Assembly: GCA_002030045.1 (NCBI GenBank)
Contig: LQBI01000007.1
Location: 1-64,000 of the forward strand
Reading direction: 5' to 3'
Origin: Candidatus Aegiribacteria sp. MLS_C
Lineage (GTDB): Bacteria; Fermentibacterota; Fermentibacteria; Fermentibacterales; JCC-6
DNA: 64,000 nt
In this document: in pieces, positions 56,952 to 64,000 of the stretch
Numbering within the stretch: the stretch's first letter is position 1
How the letters are laid out: the number at the start of each line of letters is the position of its first letter
Program-made: the position numbers and the translations under genes
Notes under the pieces: generated by a model
The model's input: the letters and a program-made list of their open reading frames with translations, nothing else
What the model was told of the DNA's origin: nothing
Databases searched by the model: none

Positions 56952-57502
56952 GTGGCTGGATGCAAGTGGATGATCCTCGCGCCTCTGTTCCTGGTTATCA
57001 TCACCGCCTGCGGAGATGGCGGGGATGCCGAACTGTCGGCGTCCCCAGCTTCCGAGGATATCAGGATCCCCTTGATCGTGGATCCCATCGGTTTCGCCCT
57101 CCTCGGCGACGGCGGGATATGCGTCATCGATCCCTGGAGGGGCGGATTCCTCACCTGGAACGCCGACCATTCGTCCCAGGTCTCGGGGTTGAGTGCACAG
57201 ACAACACCCCTGCTCTCTGCCGGGGACTTGACGATTCCGGGTTCGTCGCCGGACAGGCGGGTTACGTGAACGTCTACGGGGTCATCAGGGCGCATGTCCG
57301 AATGCTCAGGTACGATCTTCGGCGGGAACCTTCGCATGTCTGCATTGAGACAGGTGAAATCATCATACCAGATGGTTCAGAAGCCGCCCGCCTTCCCGTC
57401 CGGTTCCACCACCGGCAGTCCAGTCTCGCCTCGTTCCAGCTGGGTGCTGTCCTGCCATTGCCAAGGAAGACTACCCTGAGGAAGTTCCGTATCGTCCTGT
57501 AG
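56952..57502 (+). pseudogene. Frameshifted lipoprotein gene
   Basis: A GTG at 56952 behind GGAGGGGAG starts MAGCKWMILAPLFLVIITACG, a lipobox, followed by GFALLGDGGICVIDPWRGGFLTWN, a propeller-like blade. That frame stops at 57267, but from about 57190 the next frame continues as CTDNTPALCRGLDDSGFVAGQAGYVNVYG ... CIETGEIIIPDGSEAARLPV to 57502. One base lost or gained near 57190-57240 would join them. The product would be a membrane-anchored propeller protein. It may be a sequencing error rather than decay. Confidence 0.6.
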
Positions 57503-57630
57503 TCGTCCTCCTCCGGGAAGGGTCTGCCCGGAGCTCCACTTCGACACCTCCGTTCACAGGGTCATCAGTATTATAATCCTGCAGGTCAGAGCTGCTGTTC
57601 CGGGACCTGTTCAACCGGGGGGATGCTTGC

Positions 57631-58044
57631 ATGAAGCTTTTGCCGGTCGCAACGACCGTTCTGGTGTCGATTCTCCTGATATCCTGCGGTAGAAGGATAC
57701 TTCCGTCCCATGAGCTGGTCCTTGACAGGGTTGATTCCCTGGAAACCGGTTTCTCTGGAGGTGTGCTCAGTATCGGTATACAGAGCAGTTTCGGTATCGG
57801 TTCCTGTATCCTGGAGTTCTCCGGGGAGGTTGCAGCGGATTCGCTGAGGGTGAGCCTGGAGTACGGAGAAGGGCTTGGGTATTCCATGTGCGAATACCTG
57901 GATGTCGTCGCCGGCAGTGGGACGTGTGATGCCGATACCCTCTTCAACGGTTCGGTCAGACTGGAGGCAGGATCGATGACGCTGCCTCTTGAGGGACCGG
58001 TGGATTCGGTATCGGTGACCTGGATAGATTACTACCGGTCCTGA
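57631..58044 (+). CDS. Small lipoprotein of unknown function
   Basis: 137 residues with a signal peptide and lipobox (LVSILLISC, then GRR). The mature part is beta-rich (LVLDRVDSLETGFSGGVLSIGIQSS, SVSVTWIDYY) with three further cysteines (GSCIL, SMCEY, GTCDAD). Similar small lipoproteins are common here. A weak site (GGGGGATGCTTGC) precedes the ATG. No family assigned. Confidence 0.6.
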   Translation: MKLLPVATTVLVSILLISCGRRILPSHELVLDRVDSLETGFSGGVLSIGIQSSFGIGSCILEFSGEVAADSLRVSLEYGEGLGYSMCEYLDVVAGSGTCDADTLFNGSVRLEAGSMTLPLEGPVDSVSVTWIDYYRS

Positions 58045-58359
58045 GCCGTCCGGAGGACTGCCCGCCCCGCCGGGTTTGCCGGTTCCTGCCGGTCATCCTT
58101 TGAATACCCGCAGACGCATTCTGAAGAAGGGTCCGAAGAACTGCCGGAAAGGATCATCTGAATATACCGGTCTGCTTTCTCGTCGTGCCGAAGAGCTTCC
58201 CGGGTTCCATGGAGCTTTCTTGCAGCAGGCCGACAGGGTCTGAACGAACGTCGGGAACGTTGCTGGAGGGTCTTACCCTTGACAGCCCCTACCGTAGAGT
58301 CCTGCGGGCGTCGAGCCATTTCAGGTCATGGACTGATCATCGGGAGGGGAGAGTGACAA
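58045..58359. other. Gene-free stretch
   Basis: About 315 bases between the lipoprotein and the decayed repeat-protein gene. No supported open reading frame, promoter or repeat. Confidence 0.5.
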
Positions 58360-58930
58360 ATGAGGGTACTGATACCGTTTCCTGTCGTTCTTCTGGGTAC
58401 CGCACCGGTGGTACCGGGTATTGATATCGATGACACTTTCGGATCCCTGCTGCCGGAACAGGCTTTCTTCTCCCCGGACACGGGGGACGGGGGGCTCCTG
58501 GTCCCTCGACATGTCAATGATGGCCGACGGCACACTCATGATGGCGGGTTACGGGTCCTCCGGAAGGAATGGCTGCGACATCTTGGTGGGAAGGATGGAC
58601 GTGGAGGGTAAACTGCCGGGTTCCCGGACCTTCGGCGGCGAGAACGACGACATTTCCTTCTCAACGGTATCATCCATAGATGGTCCTGTGATAGCTTGAA
58701 GTACCGCGTCCACGCCTGCCGCGAGGAACGATCTGCTGATCATGTGCTTGTCTCCCGAGGGGAACGAGATCTGGTCCCTGAATCACGGCGGACAGGGGAA
58801 CGAAGCTGCCGAGAACATAACAGATGCCCCCGGTGGTGGTTTCTACGTGTCCGGCTATACTTCCATCAGGGGTTCGGGTGACACGGGCATCCTGGTACTC
58901 GGGGTTGAAGGGTCAGGACAGCTTCACTGA
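58360..58930 (+). pseudogene. Decayed exported repeat (propeller) protein gene
   Basis: The start (MRVLIPFPVVLLGTAPVVPG) resembles a signal peptide, then frames change: GGSWSLDMSMMADGTLMMAGYGSSGRNGCDILVGRMDVEGKLPGS, then FGGENDDISFSTVSSIDGPVIA, a TGA at 58697-58699, and LLIMCLSPEGNEIWSLNHGGQGNEAAENITDAPGGGFYVSGYTS. The last two sit in one frame across the TGA. The repeat rhythm matches the intact gene at 48625. At least one frameshift and one nonsense codon break it. Confidence 0.65.
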
Positions 58931-59180
58931 GAAGGCGGTGTATGACCTGGCCGGCTCGAATAAGCACCGTCTTCGGCCGGATTCATCTATTGAGAGGTCG
59001 AAGAGCGTCGGTATCGGGCCAGTTTATTCCGCATGTCCCCGCCGGGTCATGGAATGCTGCATCATTTGCGACAACAACGGGTCCGGGTATGGTACGCCGT
59101 ATCACATCGACCTGATTGACAGCGCGGACGGGGTTTGAATATTCTCACAGTTCCGATACCGATCACCGCGAAGGGGTCCC
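58931..59180. other. No supported gene
   Basis: Reading frames here are short and mixed, likely the tail of the decayed repeat-protein gene. The GGDEF gene starts at 59181 with its own AAGGGG site. Confidence 0.45.
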
Positions 59181-62100
59181 ATGGAAATCTCACCAGAGGT
59201 TCTTGACAGGTTCGGAATACCAAGGGTCTCCTCCCTATCCTTCATCGACGACCTCACAGGGCTCCCAAATCGGAGATTCCTCCGCAGGGTACTCGACAAG
59301 CTGATAGACACCGGAAGTCCGTTCTGCGTCCTGTTTATCGACCTGGACAGTTTCAAGCAGGTTAATGATTCAGCGGGACACGAGGAGGGGGACCGCCTCC
59401 TCCGAAGGCTGGGGGAGCTTCTGAGGGACTCCCTGCGGAAAAGGGACCTTGTCGCACGCTATGGGGGGGACGAGTTTGTGGTGATCCTGTCCTCCGGCGA
59501 GCGGGAAGAAGGAATTCTGGTGGCCGAGAAGGTGATCGAATCGATCGAGAGGGAGCTTGGTTCCCTGTGGGGTGTATCAGCCAGCATAGGCATCGCCTGC
59601 TATCCGGAACACACGATGGTGGCCAGTGATCTCATATCCATGTCTGACAACGCCATGTATTGCGCTAAGACCTCCGGCAGGTCGTGCTGGCGGTTGGCTT
59701 CCCCCGAGAGCAGCAGCGTATTCTGGCACGAGGATGTGTTCCTGGCGAGGAACCGTGAACTCGACAGGGCCACGGAGATACTGAGGGACCCTGACCGGAA
59801 CTCCCTCCTCCTGATTACCGGCAGGATGGGATCGGGGAAGACCTCCTTCCTGGGTGTCGTCGGGGAGAAGTTCGAGGACAGGAGAGTTCTCAGGATCGAA
59901 GGTCGACCGGAGCTGTCCGAAATACCATGGGCGGCACTGTCAACCTCCATCAGGAAGCATGCGCCCGATTTCCCTGGAGTGCGCATGTCCAGCCTCTGGT
60001 CGAACCTGCTTGGAAGGCTTATGCCCGATGTATTCGGCGAATCCGATCTCAGGGACAGCATAATGGACCGTTTCGCACTTCTGGACGCCTTCTCCAGGCT
60101 CCTGCAGGGCTGGGCGCCTGTGCTGTGCCTGGTCGACAACGCCCAGTGGCTGGACAGAGATACGGTTTCGATGCTGAGCTATGCGCTGCAGACTGGTGTT
60201 GTATCGGGCTTCTCCGTATGTGCCGCAGTCCTCGAGGAGGATGATGACGGCGGTGGAGAGGTAGCGGAACTGCTGCGAAGGATACCCTTCGCACGGGAGA
60301 TAGAGATGGGACCGATGTCATTGTTCCAGACATCGGAACTGATCAAGGGCAGGCTGGGCGTTTCAAGGGAAGTTGATGAGTTTGCGGGTACGGTCCATAG
60401 ATTTTCCGGCGGTAATCCGCTGTTCGCCTGCGAGTACATAAGGACCATACTGGATTCGGGCATGCTCAAGGTCGATGACGGAAAACTGCTGCCCTTCGCC
60501 CAGCCGGCCTCAGTTCCGGATCGAATAAGGAACATAGTCACCAGGAAGATAAGAACGCTGGGTTCCGAGACCAGGAAGCTGCTCCAGCAGGCTTCGGTCA
60601 TCAGGAAGGAACCTCTGGAGCTGGACCTGCTCGAAGAAATGTCAGGAAAGACGGAGGGTGAGGTCCTGAGTTCCCTGGATGAGGGTAAGCGCAGTGGAAT
60701 TCTGAGGACGGGTCCGGAAGACTCCATGTCCTTCTACTTCACGAACGAAGCCTTCAGGGAACAGGTTTACTCCAGCGCGGGAAGCCGGACCGTCACAGGT
60801 TACCATGCGCATGTGGCCGAAAGGAGGATTAGGGAAGAAGACCATCTGAATGCGGGCTATCACCTGAACAGGGCGGGAAGGAACCTGGAGGCCCTGGATA
60901 TCTACCGGGAGGGCGCCGAAGCATATCTGCGAAAGGGACTTCCCGGCGCGGCAGTCTCATGCCTGGAGCAGGCGGACAGGCTCAGCCGCGAAATACCGGA
61001 AGCAAAGCTCTCCTTAAGCGAACTCTGTGATTTCAAGTACGATCTGCTGAACGCCTACAGACTCGCCGGGGACTGGAAGAAAACCGGAGAGATATCACTC
61101 CAGCATGCATCCCTGGCCGAAGAACTGGGACGGACGAAAAAGGCTTTGTCCAGCAGGATCCTGGCCGCCGACTGCCATAGGATGGACGGCAGGTATGTGG
61201 ATGCTCTGGTCGAGCTTGAAAAACTGGAACCCGGTCTGGAAGGTCTGTTTCTGGTGGACCTGCTGACAAGGGAAGCGGACAGTCTGAGCCGACTGGGAAT
61301 GGCCGGGAAGGCGATGGAAAGACTGGACAGGGCCGAAGCCATCCTCGAGAGTGAGACCGGGGACACGTCCGTTGCCAGAGCGGACACCCTGCATCAAAGG
61401 CTCATCGTCACGATATCGGTGGAGAGAATGGACGGGATCGATGGACTCATCCGCGAAAACCTCGCGGTAGCAGAGAGGAATACCTGGATACCCTGGTGGA
61501 ACTTCTACGACATAGCCGAGACGTACCTCCTCGCCGGGGAACCGGGGTACGCGGTGGAGGTTTTCCGAAAGGCACTGGACAGAGCGGAACTGACCGCCTC
61601 CCTGCACGGTATCATGCTGATCAAGGCCGAAATGGCGGATGCCCTGTTCCATGACCTTCGTCTGGAGGCGGCGTCCGGTATCCTTGATGAGGTCGAGGAT
61701 CTCGCACGAAGGTTCGGAGAACTCAAGGTCCTGGATGATGCAACCCTCATAAGGGTGGAACTCTCCATGGAGACCGGTAACCTTGGACTTGCAAGGAACG
61801 GAGTGAACGGACTACTGTGCAGGCGTCCGGAGGACCCCGCAGCCGCAGTTGTGAACTCTTTCCTGCTGGAACAGGAGAATGATCTGGAGGGTTCTCTCGA
61901 AGAGATTCGAAGAACCCTTGATCTCCTGCAGGGCAGCAGCATGAGTTCCATAATCGATACTTCGGTCATGACAACTCTGGACGAGATAAGACTTCAGGAA
62001 GCATGGACCTCTTCTCTCATGGAAGGTTCCGACTTCGAGGCAATTATTCGCGGAATGATGCCCGGTCTCAATCGCAGGGCATCCTGCAGGGCCGCTGGAC

Positions 62101-62282
62101 TCCTTGCCGGCTGGCTTCATGAGAGAGGCAGGACCGAAGAGGCGGAGGAGATCATCTCGAAGGCGCTGAATAACCCGGACTGGAGCAGGATGAGACTGTT
62201 CCGTTACCGGAACCTGATAATCCGGTCCCAGTGGGACATAGAAGCGGCTGAGGAAGCCCACGGGCTGATACGGGACTCCTGA
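59181..62282 (+). CDS. GGDEF diguanylate cyclase-STAND ATPase-TPR protein
   Basis: 1033 residues. The N-terminus is a complete GGDEF domain: GGDEF at 95-99 and an inhibitory-site RxxD (RKRD, 86-89) five residues before it, so it probably makes c-di-GMP with feedback control. Residues ~190-560 form a STAND/AAA-type ATPase with Walker A GRMGSGKT (214-221) and Walker B VLCLVDNAQWLD near 310. The C-terminal ~450 residues are helical repeats of TPR type. STAND proteins usually sense a signal and oligomerise; linking this to a cyclase suggests signal-dependent c-di-GMP production. The ATG follows AAGGGG. No phosphodiesterase or effector is adjacent. Confidence 0.85.
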   Translation: MEISPEVLDRFGIPRVSSLSFIDDLTGLPNRRFLRRVLDKLIDTGSPFCVLFIDLDSFKQVNDSAGHEEGDRLLRRLGELLRDSLRKRDLVARYGGDEFVVILSSGEREEGILVAEKVIESIERELGSLWGVSASIGIACYPEHTMVASDLISMSDNAMYCAKTSGRSCWRLASPESSSVFWHEDVFLARNRELDRATEILRDPDRNSLLLITGRMGSGKTSFLGVVGEKFEDRRVLRIEGRPELSEIPWAALSTSIRKHAPDFPGVRMSSLWSNLLGRLMPDVFGESDLRDSIMDRFALLDAFSRLLQGWAPVLCLVDNAQWLDRDTVSMLSYALQTGVVSGFSVCAAVLEEDDDGGGEVAELLRRIPFAREIEMGPMSLFQTSELIKGRLGVSREVDEFAGTVHRFSGGNPLFACEYIRTILDSGMLKVDDGKLLPFAQPASVPDRIRNIVTRKIRTLGSETRKLLQQASVIRKEPLELDLLEEMSGKTEGEVLSSLDEGKRSGILRTGPEDSMSFYFTNEAFREQVYSSAGSRTVTGYHAHVAERRIREEDHLNAGYHLNRAGRNLEALDIYREGAEAYLRKGLPGAAVSCLEQADRLSREIPEAKLSLSELCDFKYDLLNAYRLAGDWKKTGEISLQHASLAEELGRTKKALSSRILAADCHRMDGRYVDALVELEKLEPGLEGLFLVDLLTREADSLSRLGMAGKAMERLDRAEAILESETGDTSVARADTLHQRLIVTISVERMDGIDGLIRENLAVAERNTWIPWWNFYDIAETYLLAGEPGYAVEVFRKALDRAELTASLHGIMLIKAEMADALFHDLRLEAASGILDEVEDLARRFGELKVLDDATLIRVELSMETGNLGLARNGVNGLLCRRPEDPAAAVVNSFLLEQENDLEGSLEEIRRTLDLLQGSSMSSIIDTSVMTTLDEIRLQEAWTSSLMEGSDFEAIIRGMMPGLNRRASCRAAGLLAGWLHERGRTEEAEEIISKALNNPDWSRMRLFRYRNLIIRSQWDIEAAEEAHGLIRDS

Positions 62283-62538
62283 TCTCCGGAGCGCTCCTGA
62301 AACCGTCATACTGTAATGAAGTCGATATCAACACTCCGGCAACGCAAATGTTCCGTTTTCCGGGCCAGGAGCATGCTTCCGCCCGGAATCGATGCAGGAA
62401 TGTCCCATTTTCCGGGCCCGGCACGAGCTTCCGGCCGGCACCGGAATGGGACATTTTCGGAATGGAACTTTTCCGTTATTCTTGGAGTAGCCCATGCAGA
62501 CCCGATAATTCCAGAACCTGACAGAGGAGGATTGACCA
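62283..62538. other. Intergenic repeat-bearing region
   Basis: Contains the second copy of the TGTCCCATTTT inverted-repeat element (62401-62453), flanked by partial versions of the same motif (ATGTTCCGTTTTCCGGGCC at 62348 and GGAATGGAACTTTTCCG at 62459). No gene is seen. Confidence 0.55.
62401..62453. repeat. Inverted-repeat element, copy 2 (shorter)
   Basis: TGTCCCATTTTCCGGGCCCGGCAC begins a hairpin whose other arm (GGCCGGCACCGGAATGGGACA) ends at 62453. The outer six to nine bases are the same as in the 52388 copy, the middle is shorter, and partial copies flank it. It looks like a nested or eroded member of one family. Confidence 0.65.
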
Positions 62539-63177
62539 ATGAAGAAAAAGGCTGCTCTGACTTTCCTCTCGATCCTTGCGGTATCAGTCGCAGGATGCAG
62601 CATCGACGATCCGCTCACTCTGCTCAGGTGCAGGTTCAGGGTCGAGAATACCGAGGATTTCGCCCTGGCCGGGATCCTGCTGGACGATCTGGAATCCCTG
62701 TCAGCGTCCCAGGTTGCGGAGCTTGTCTCCCTGTGGGCCTCGGGCAGCTTACCCGTGGATTTCACCCTCAATATAGGCATCTTCAATCCCAACGACGGCT
62801 CCACAGGTCCGGACATCATTCCGGTATCCCTCACCGAGTTCGTCTGGGACCTCTATCTCGATACCGATCCCGAAGACGGTTTCGACACCACCTGGGTAGC
62901 TTCCGGGACTCTGGCACAGCCCCTGGAGATACCGGGTTCCGGGGAGACCGTCCTTCTGCCGCTGGACATCAGCTTCGACGCAGTTGCGCTCATGAGCGAA
63001 CTGGGCGCGCTGCAGTTCATAGACCTGGCTCTGGCGATAGGAGGAATAGACTCGGGTCTCAGGGACGACGACCACCTGGGCAGGATACTGGTGGTGGGGG
63101 TCCCGACCATATCCACCCCCGTGGGGCCGATGACATACTCCGGTGCCCTGAACATCAATCTGGACTGGGTGGACTGA
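62539..63177 (+). CDS. LEA14-like lipoprotein
   Basis: 212 residues. A signal peptide with lipobox (ALTFLSILAVSVAGC) is followed by a beta-rich domain with NIGIFNPNDGS, typical of the LEA-2/WHy-like fold (an N-P-N motif after a strand), and WVASGTLAQPLEIPGSGETVLLPLDISFD. Such proteins are membrane-bound and of uncertain role, often linked to stress. GAGGAGGATTGACC precedes the ATG. Confidence 0.7.
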   Translation: MKKKAALTFLSILAVSVAGCSIDDPLTLLRCRFRVENTEDFALAGILLDDLESLSASQVAELVSLWASGSLPVDFTLNIGIFNPNDGSTGPDIIPVSLTEFVWDLYLDTDPEDGFDTTWVASGTLAQPLEIPGSGETVLLPLDISFDAVALMSELGALQFIDLALAIGGIDSGLRDDDHLGRILVVGVPTISTPVGPMTYSGALNINLDWVD

Positions 63178-63189
63178 GGTCCCGGTCTC

Positions 63190-63218
63190 TTGCCCGTTGA
63201 TGGCCTCGTTTGTATTAT
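63190..63218 (+). promoter_or_regulatory. Promoter of tRNA-Cys
   Basis: TTGCCC (63190-63195), 17 bases, TATTAT (63213-63218), 15 bases before the tRNA start. Confidence 0.65.
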
Positions 63219-63233
63219 TGACCTCCATCAAGA

Positions 63234-63308
63234 GGCGGCGTAGCCAAGTGGGAAGGCAGAGGACTGCAAATCCTCCATTCATCGGTTCGAATCCGATCGC
63301 CGCCTCCA
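63234..63308 (+). tRNA. tRNA-Cys (GCA anticodon)
   Basis: The acceptor stem GGCGGCG (63234-63240) pairs with CGCCGCC (63298-63304), followed by discriminator T (63305) and an encoded CCA (63306-63308). The anticodon stem GAGGA/TCCTC encloses the loop CTGCAAA, whose anticodon GCA decodes Cys, and the T-loop is GGTTCGAATCC. U at position 73 is a known identity element of tRNA-Cys. All arms are present. Confidence 0.95.
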
Positions 63309-63330
63309 GCTCTTTTCCCGATTGGTCGAC

Positions 63331-63474
63331 ATGAGAAGGATCCCGATCTGGCTCAGCATAGCTCTGGTAGTTTCAGCTTCGGCCATGACCGTGTCGGGTT
63401 ACATCTGGGGCGATCCACTGGTGATATGGCAGAAGGCGGCAAGCATATGTCTCGAGTGCATCGGGGTAGGGTGA
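63331..63474 (+). CDS. CD1871A-type CxxC small membrane protein
   Basis: 47 residues from the ATG at 63331. One hydrophobic helix (PIWLSIALVVSASAMTVSGYIWG) is followed by a short tail ending ASICLECIGVG, a CxxC motif. This is the architecture of the small CD1871A family, which commonly precedes a NapH-type polyferredoxin gene, as here. The gene is short and easily missed. Its role is unknown, possibly electron transfer or assembly at the membrane. Confidence 0.75.
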   Translation: MRRIPIWLSIALVVSASAMTVSGYIWGDPLVIWQKAASICLECIGVG

Positions 63475-63490
63475 CGGGACCGACCGGGGA

Positions 63491-64000
63491 ATGACCGTTC
63501 GGGAGAGGTACAGGAAGTCGGTCCAGCTGGGGACCCTGGTCCTTACCAATCTGTACCTTCAGGGCTGGATCCAGGGGACCATCTTCACGGGCAGGTCCAA
63601 GGTGTTCCCGATCCCGGGCCTCCACTGCTATTCCTGTCCCTCCAGCGTACTCACCTGCCCGGTGGGTTCCATGCAGAACATCCTGTCCTACGAAGGATTC
63701 CTGGGCGGCCTGTCTACGGGACGGCCCGACGCGGTCATCCTGCTTGGAATAGTGGGCTTCCTGCTGGTCCTTGGCTTCCTGGCCGGCAGGTTCGCCTGCG
63801 GCTGGTTCTGTCCCTTTGGTCTTCTCCAGGACCTGCTGTACCGCATACCGTCCCCCAAGTTCGGGATCCCCTCATCCTGGCGGGACGCCAAATATGCAGT
63901 TCTCCTGATATTCGTCATATTGCTGCCCCTCACCCTCAGGACCGTACCCGGGGCCGGCGGCGACCCGTGGTTCTGCAAGGCCGTCTGTCCCGCCGGGACC
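63491..64000 (+). CDS. 4Fe-4S-binding membrane polyferredoxin (NapH/CcoG type), truncated by window end
   Basis: Starts at the ATG at 63491 and runs open to the end of the window, so only the first ~170 residues are seen. Conserved features are GLHCYSCPSSVLTCPVGSMQNI near residue 50, several membrane helices, GRFACGWFCPFGLLQDLLYRI near 107-127, and WFCKAVCPAGT at the very end; the two Cys-rich blocks FACGWFCP and WFCKAVCP are typical of NapH/CcoG/RdxA membrane polyferredoxins. It follows the CxxC small protein by 16 bases. It probably moves electrons across or along the membrane. Confidence 0.85.
   Translation, partial: MTVRERYRKSVQLGTLVLTNLYLQGWIQGTIFTGRSKVFPIPGLHCYSCPSSVLTCPVGSMQNILSYEGFLGGLSTGRPDAVILLGIVGFLLVLGFLAGRFACGWFCPFGLLQDLLYRIPSPKFGIPSSWRDAKYAVLLIFVILLPLTLRTVPGAGGDPWFCKAVCPAGT

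Overview
The window is about 64 kb of GC-rich bacterial DNA with short intergenic gaps, Shine-Dalgarno starts (AGGAGG-like) and ATGA-type overlaps. It starts with a run of G then C that is almost certainly a contig-end artefact, so position 1 is not a biological boundary. Several features point to an uncultured anaerobe of the FCB side of the tree, possibly Fermentibacterota (Hyd24-12/Aegiribacteria)-like: many secreted proteins ending in a FlgD-Ig/Por-like C-terminal domain, two gingipain-type C25 peptidases, a Rex regulator in front of an Mrp/Mbx-type ion-pumping complex, and FTR and CD1871A redox proteins. No rRNA or universal marker is present, so the phylum is an inference.

Layout: 0-3.3 kb holds a secreted protein, a decayed zinc alcohol dehydrogenase, a V4R protein and direct repeats. 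3.3-16.3 kb holds a KefB-type antiporter, a HerA-like ATPase, a YidB-like protein, Kbp, HU, a three-gene membrane/acyltransferase operon, an arsenate reductase (intact, plus a broken second copy) and three RRM RNA-binding protein genes. The three RRM genes share the same promoter, a 250-280 nt structured leader and the same G-rich terminator hairpin. 16.8-17.7 kb holds a DMT exporter.

17.8-29.3 kb is the metabolic centre: rex with its own operator-like site, then thirteen closely packed genes for an Mbx-type complex: MrpE, F, G, DUF4040, MrpB-like, MrpC, two MrpD/NuoL-type pumps, NuoH, NuoB, NuoC and NuoD homologues. The last gene fuses the MbhN/NuoI ferredoxin subunit to a GltD/NfnB-type flavoprotein. 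The NuoD-like subunit lacks the nickel-binding cysteine pairs, so this is not a hydrogenase. The simplest reading is a redox-driven Na+/H+ pump exchanging electrons between ferredoxin and NAD(P)(H), under NADH/NAD+ control by Rex.

29.5-52 kb is dominated by exported proteins (C25 peptidases, ChaN, M15 peptidase, repeat proteins, SIMPL), with an ABC exporter, an SDH-type ClpP-fold protease, an HTH-EIIA protein and DUF429. One exported gene carries two in-frame TGA codons. 52-64 kb holds FTR, an inverted-repeat element, a structured RNA with a 13-codon leader ORF, a GNAT-beta-sandwich fusion, a radical SAM protein, two decayed exported-protein genes, a GGDEF-STAND ATPase-TPR protein, tRNA-Cys and the start of a polyferredoxin gene cut by the window end.
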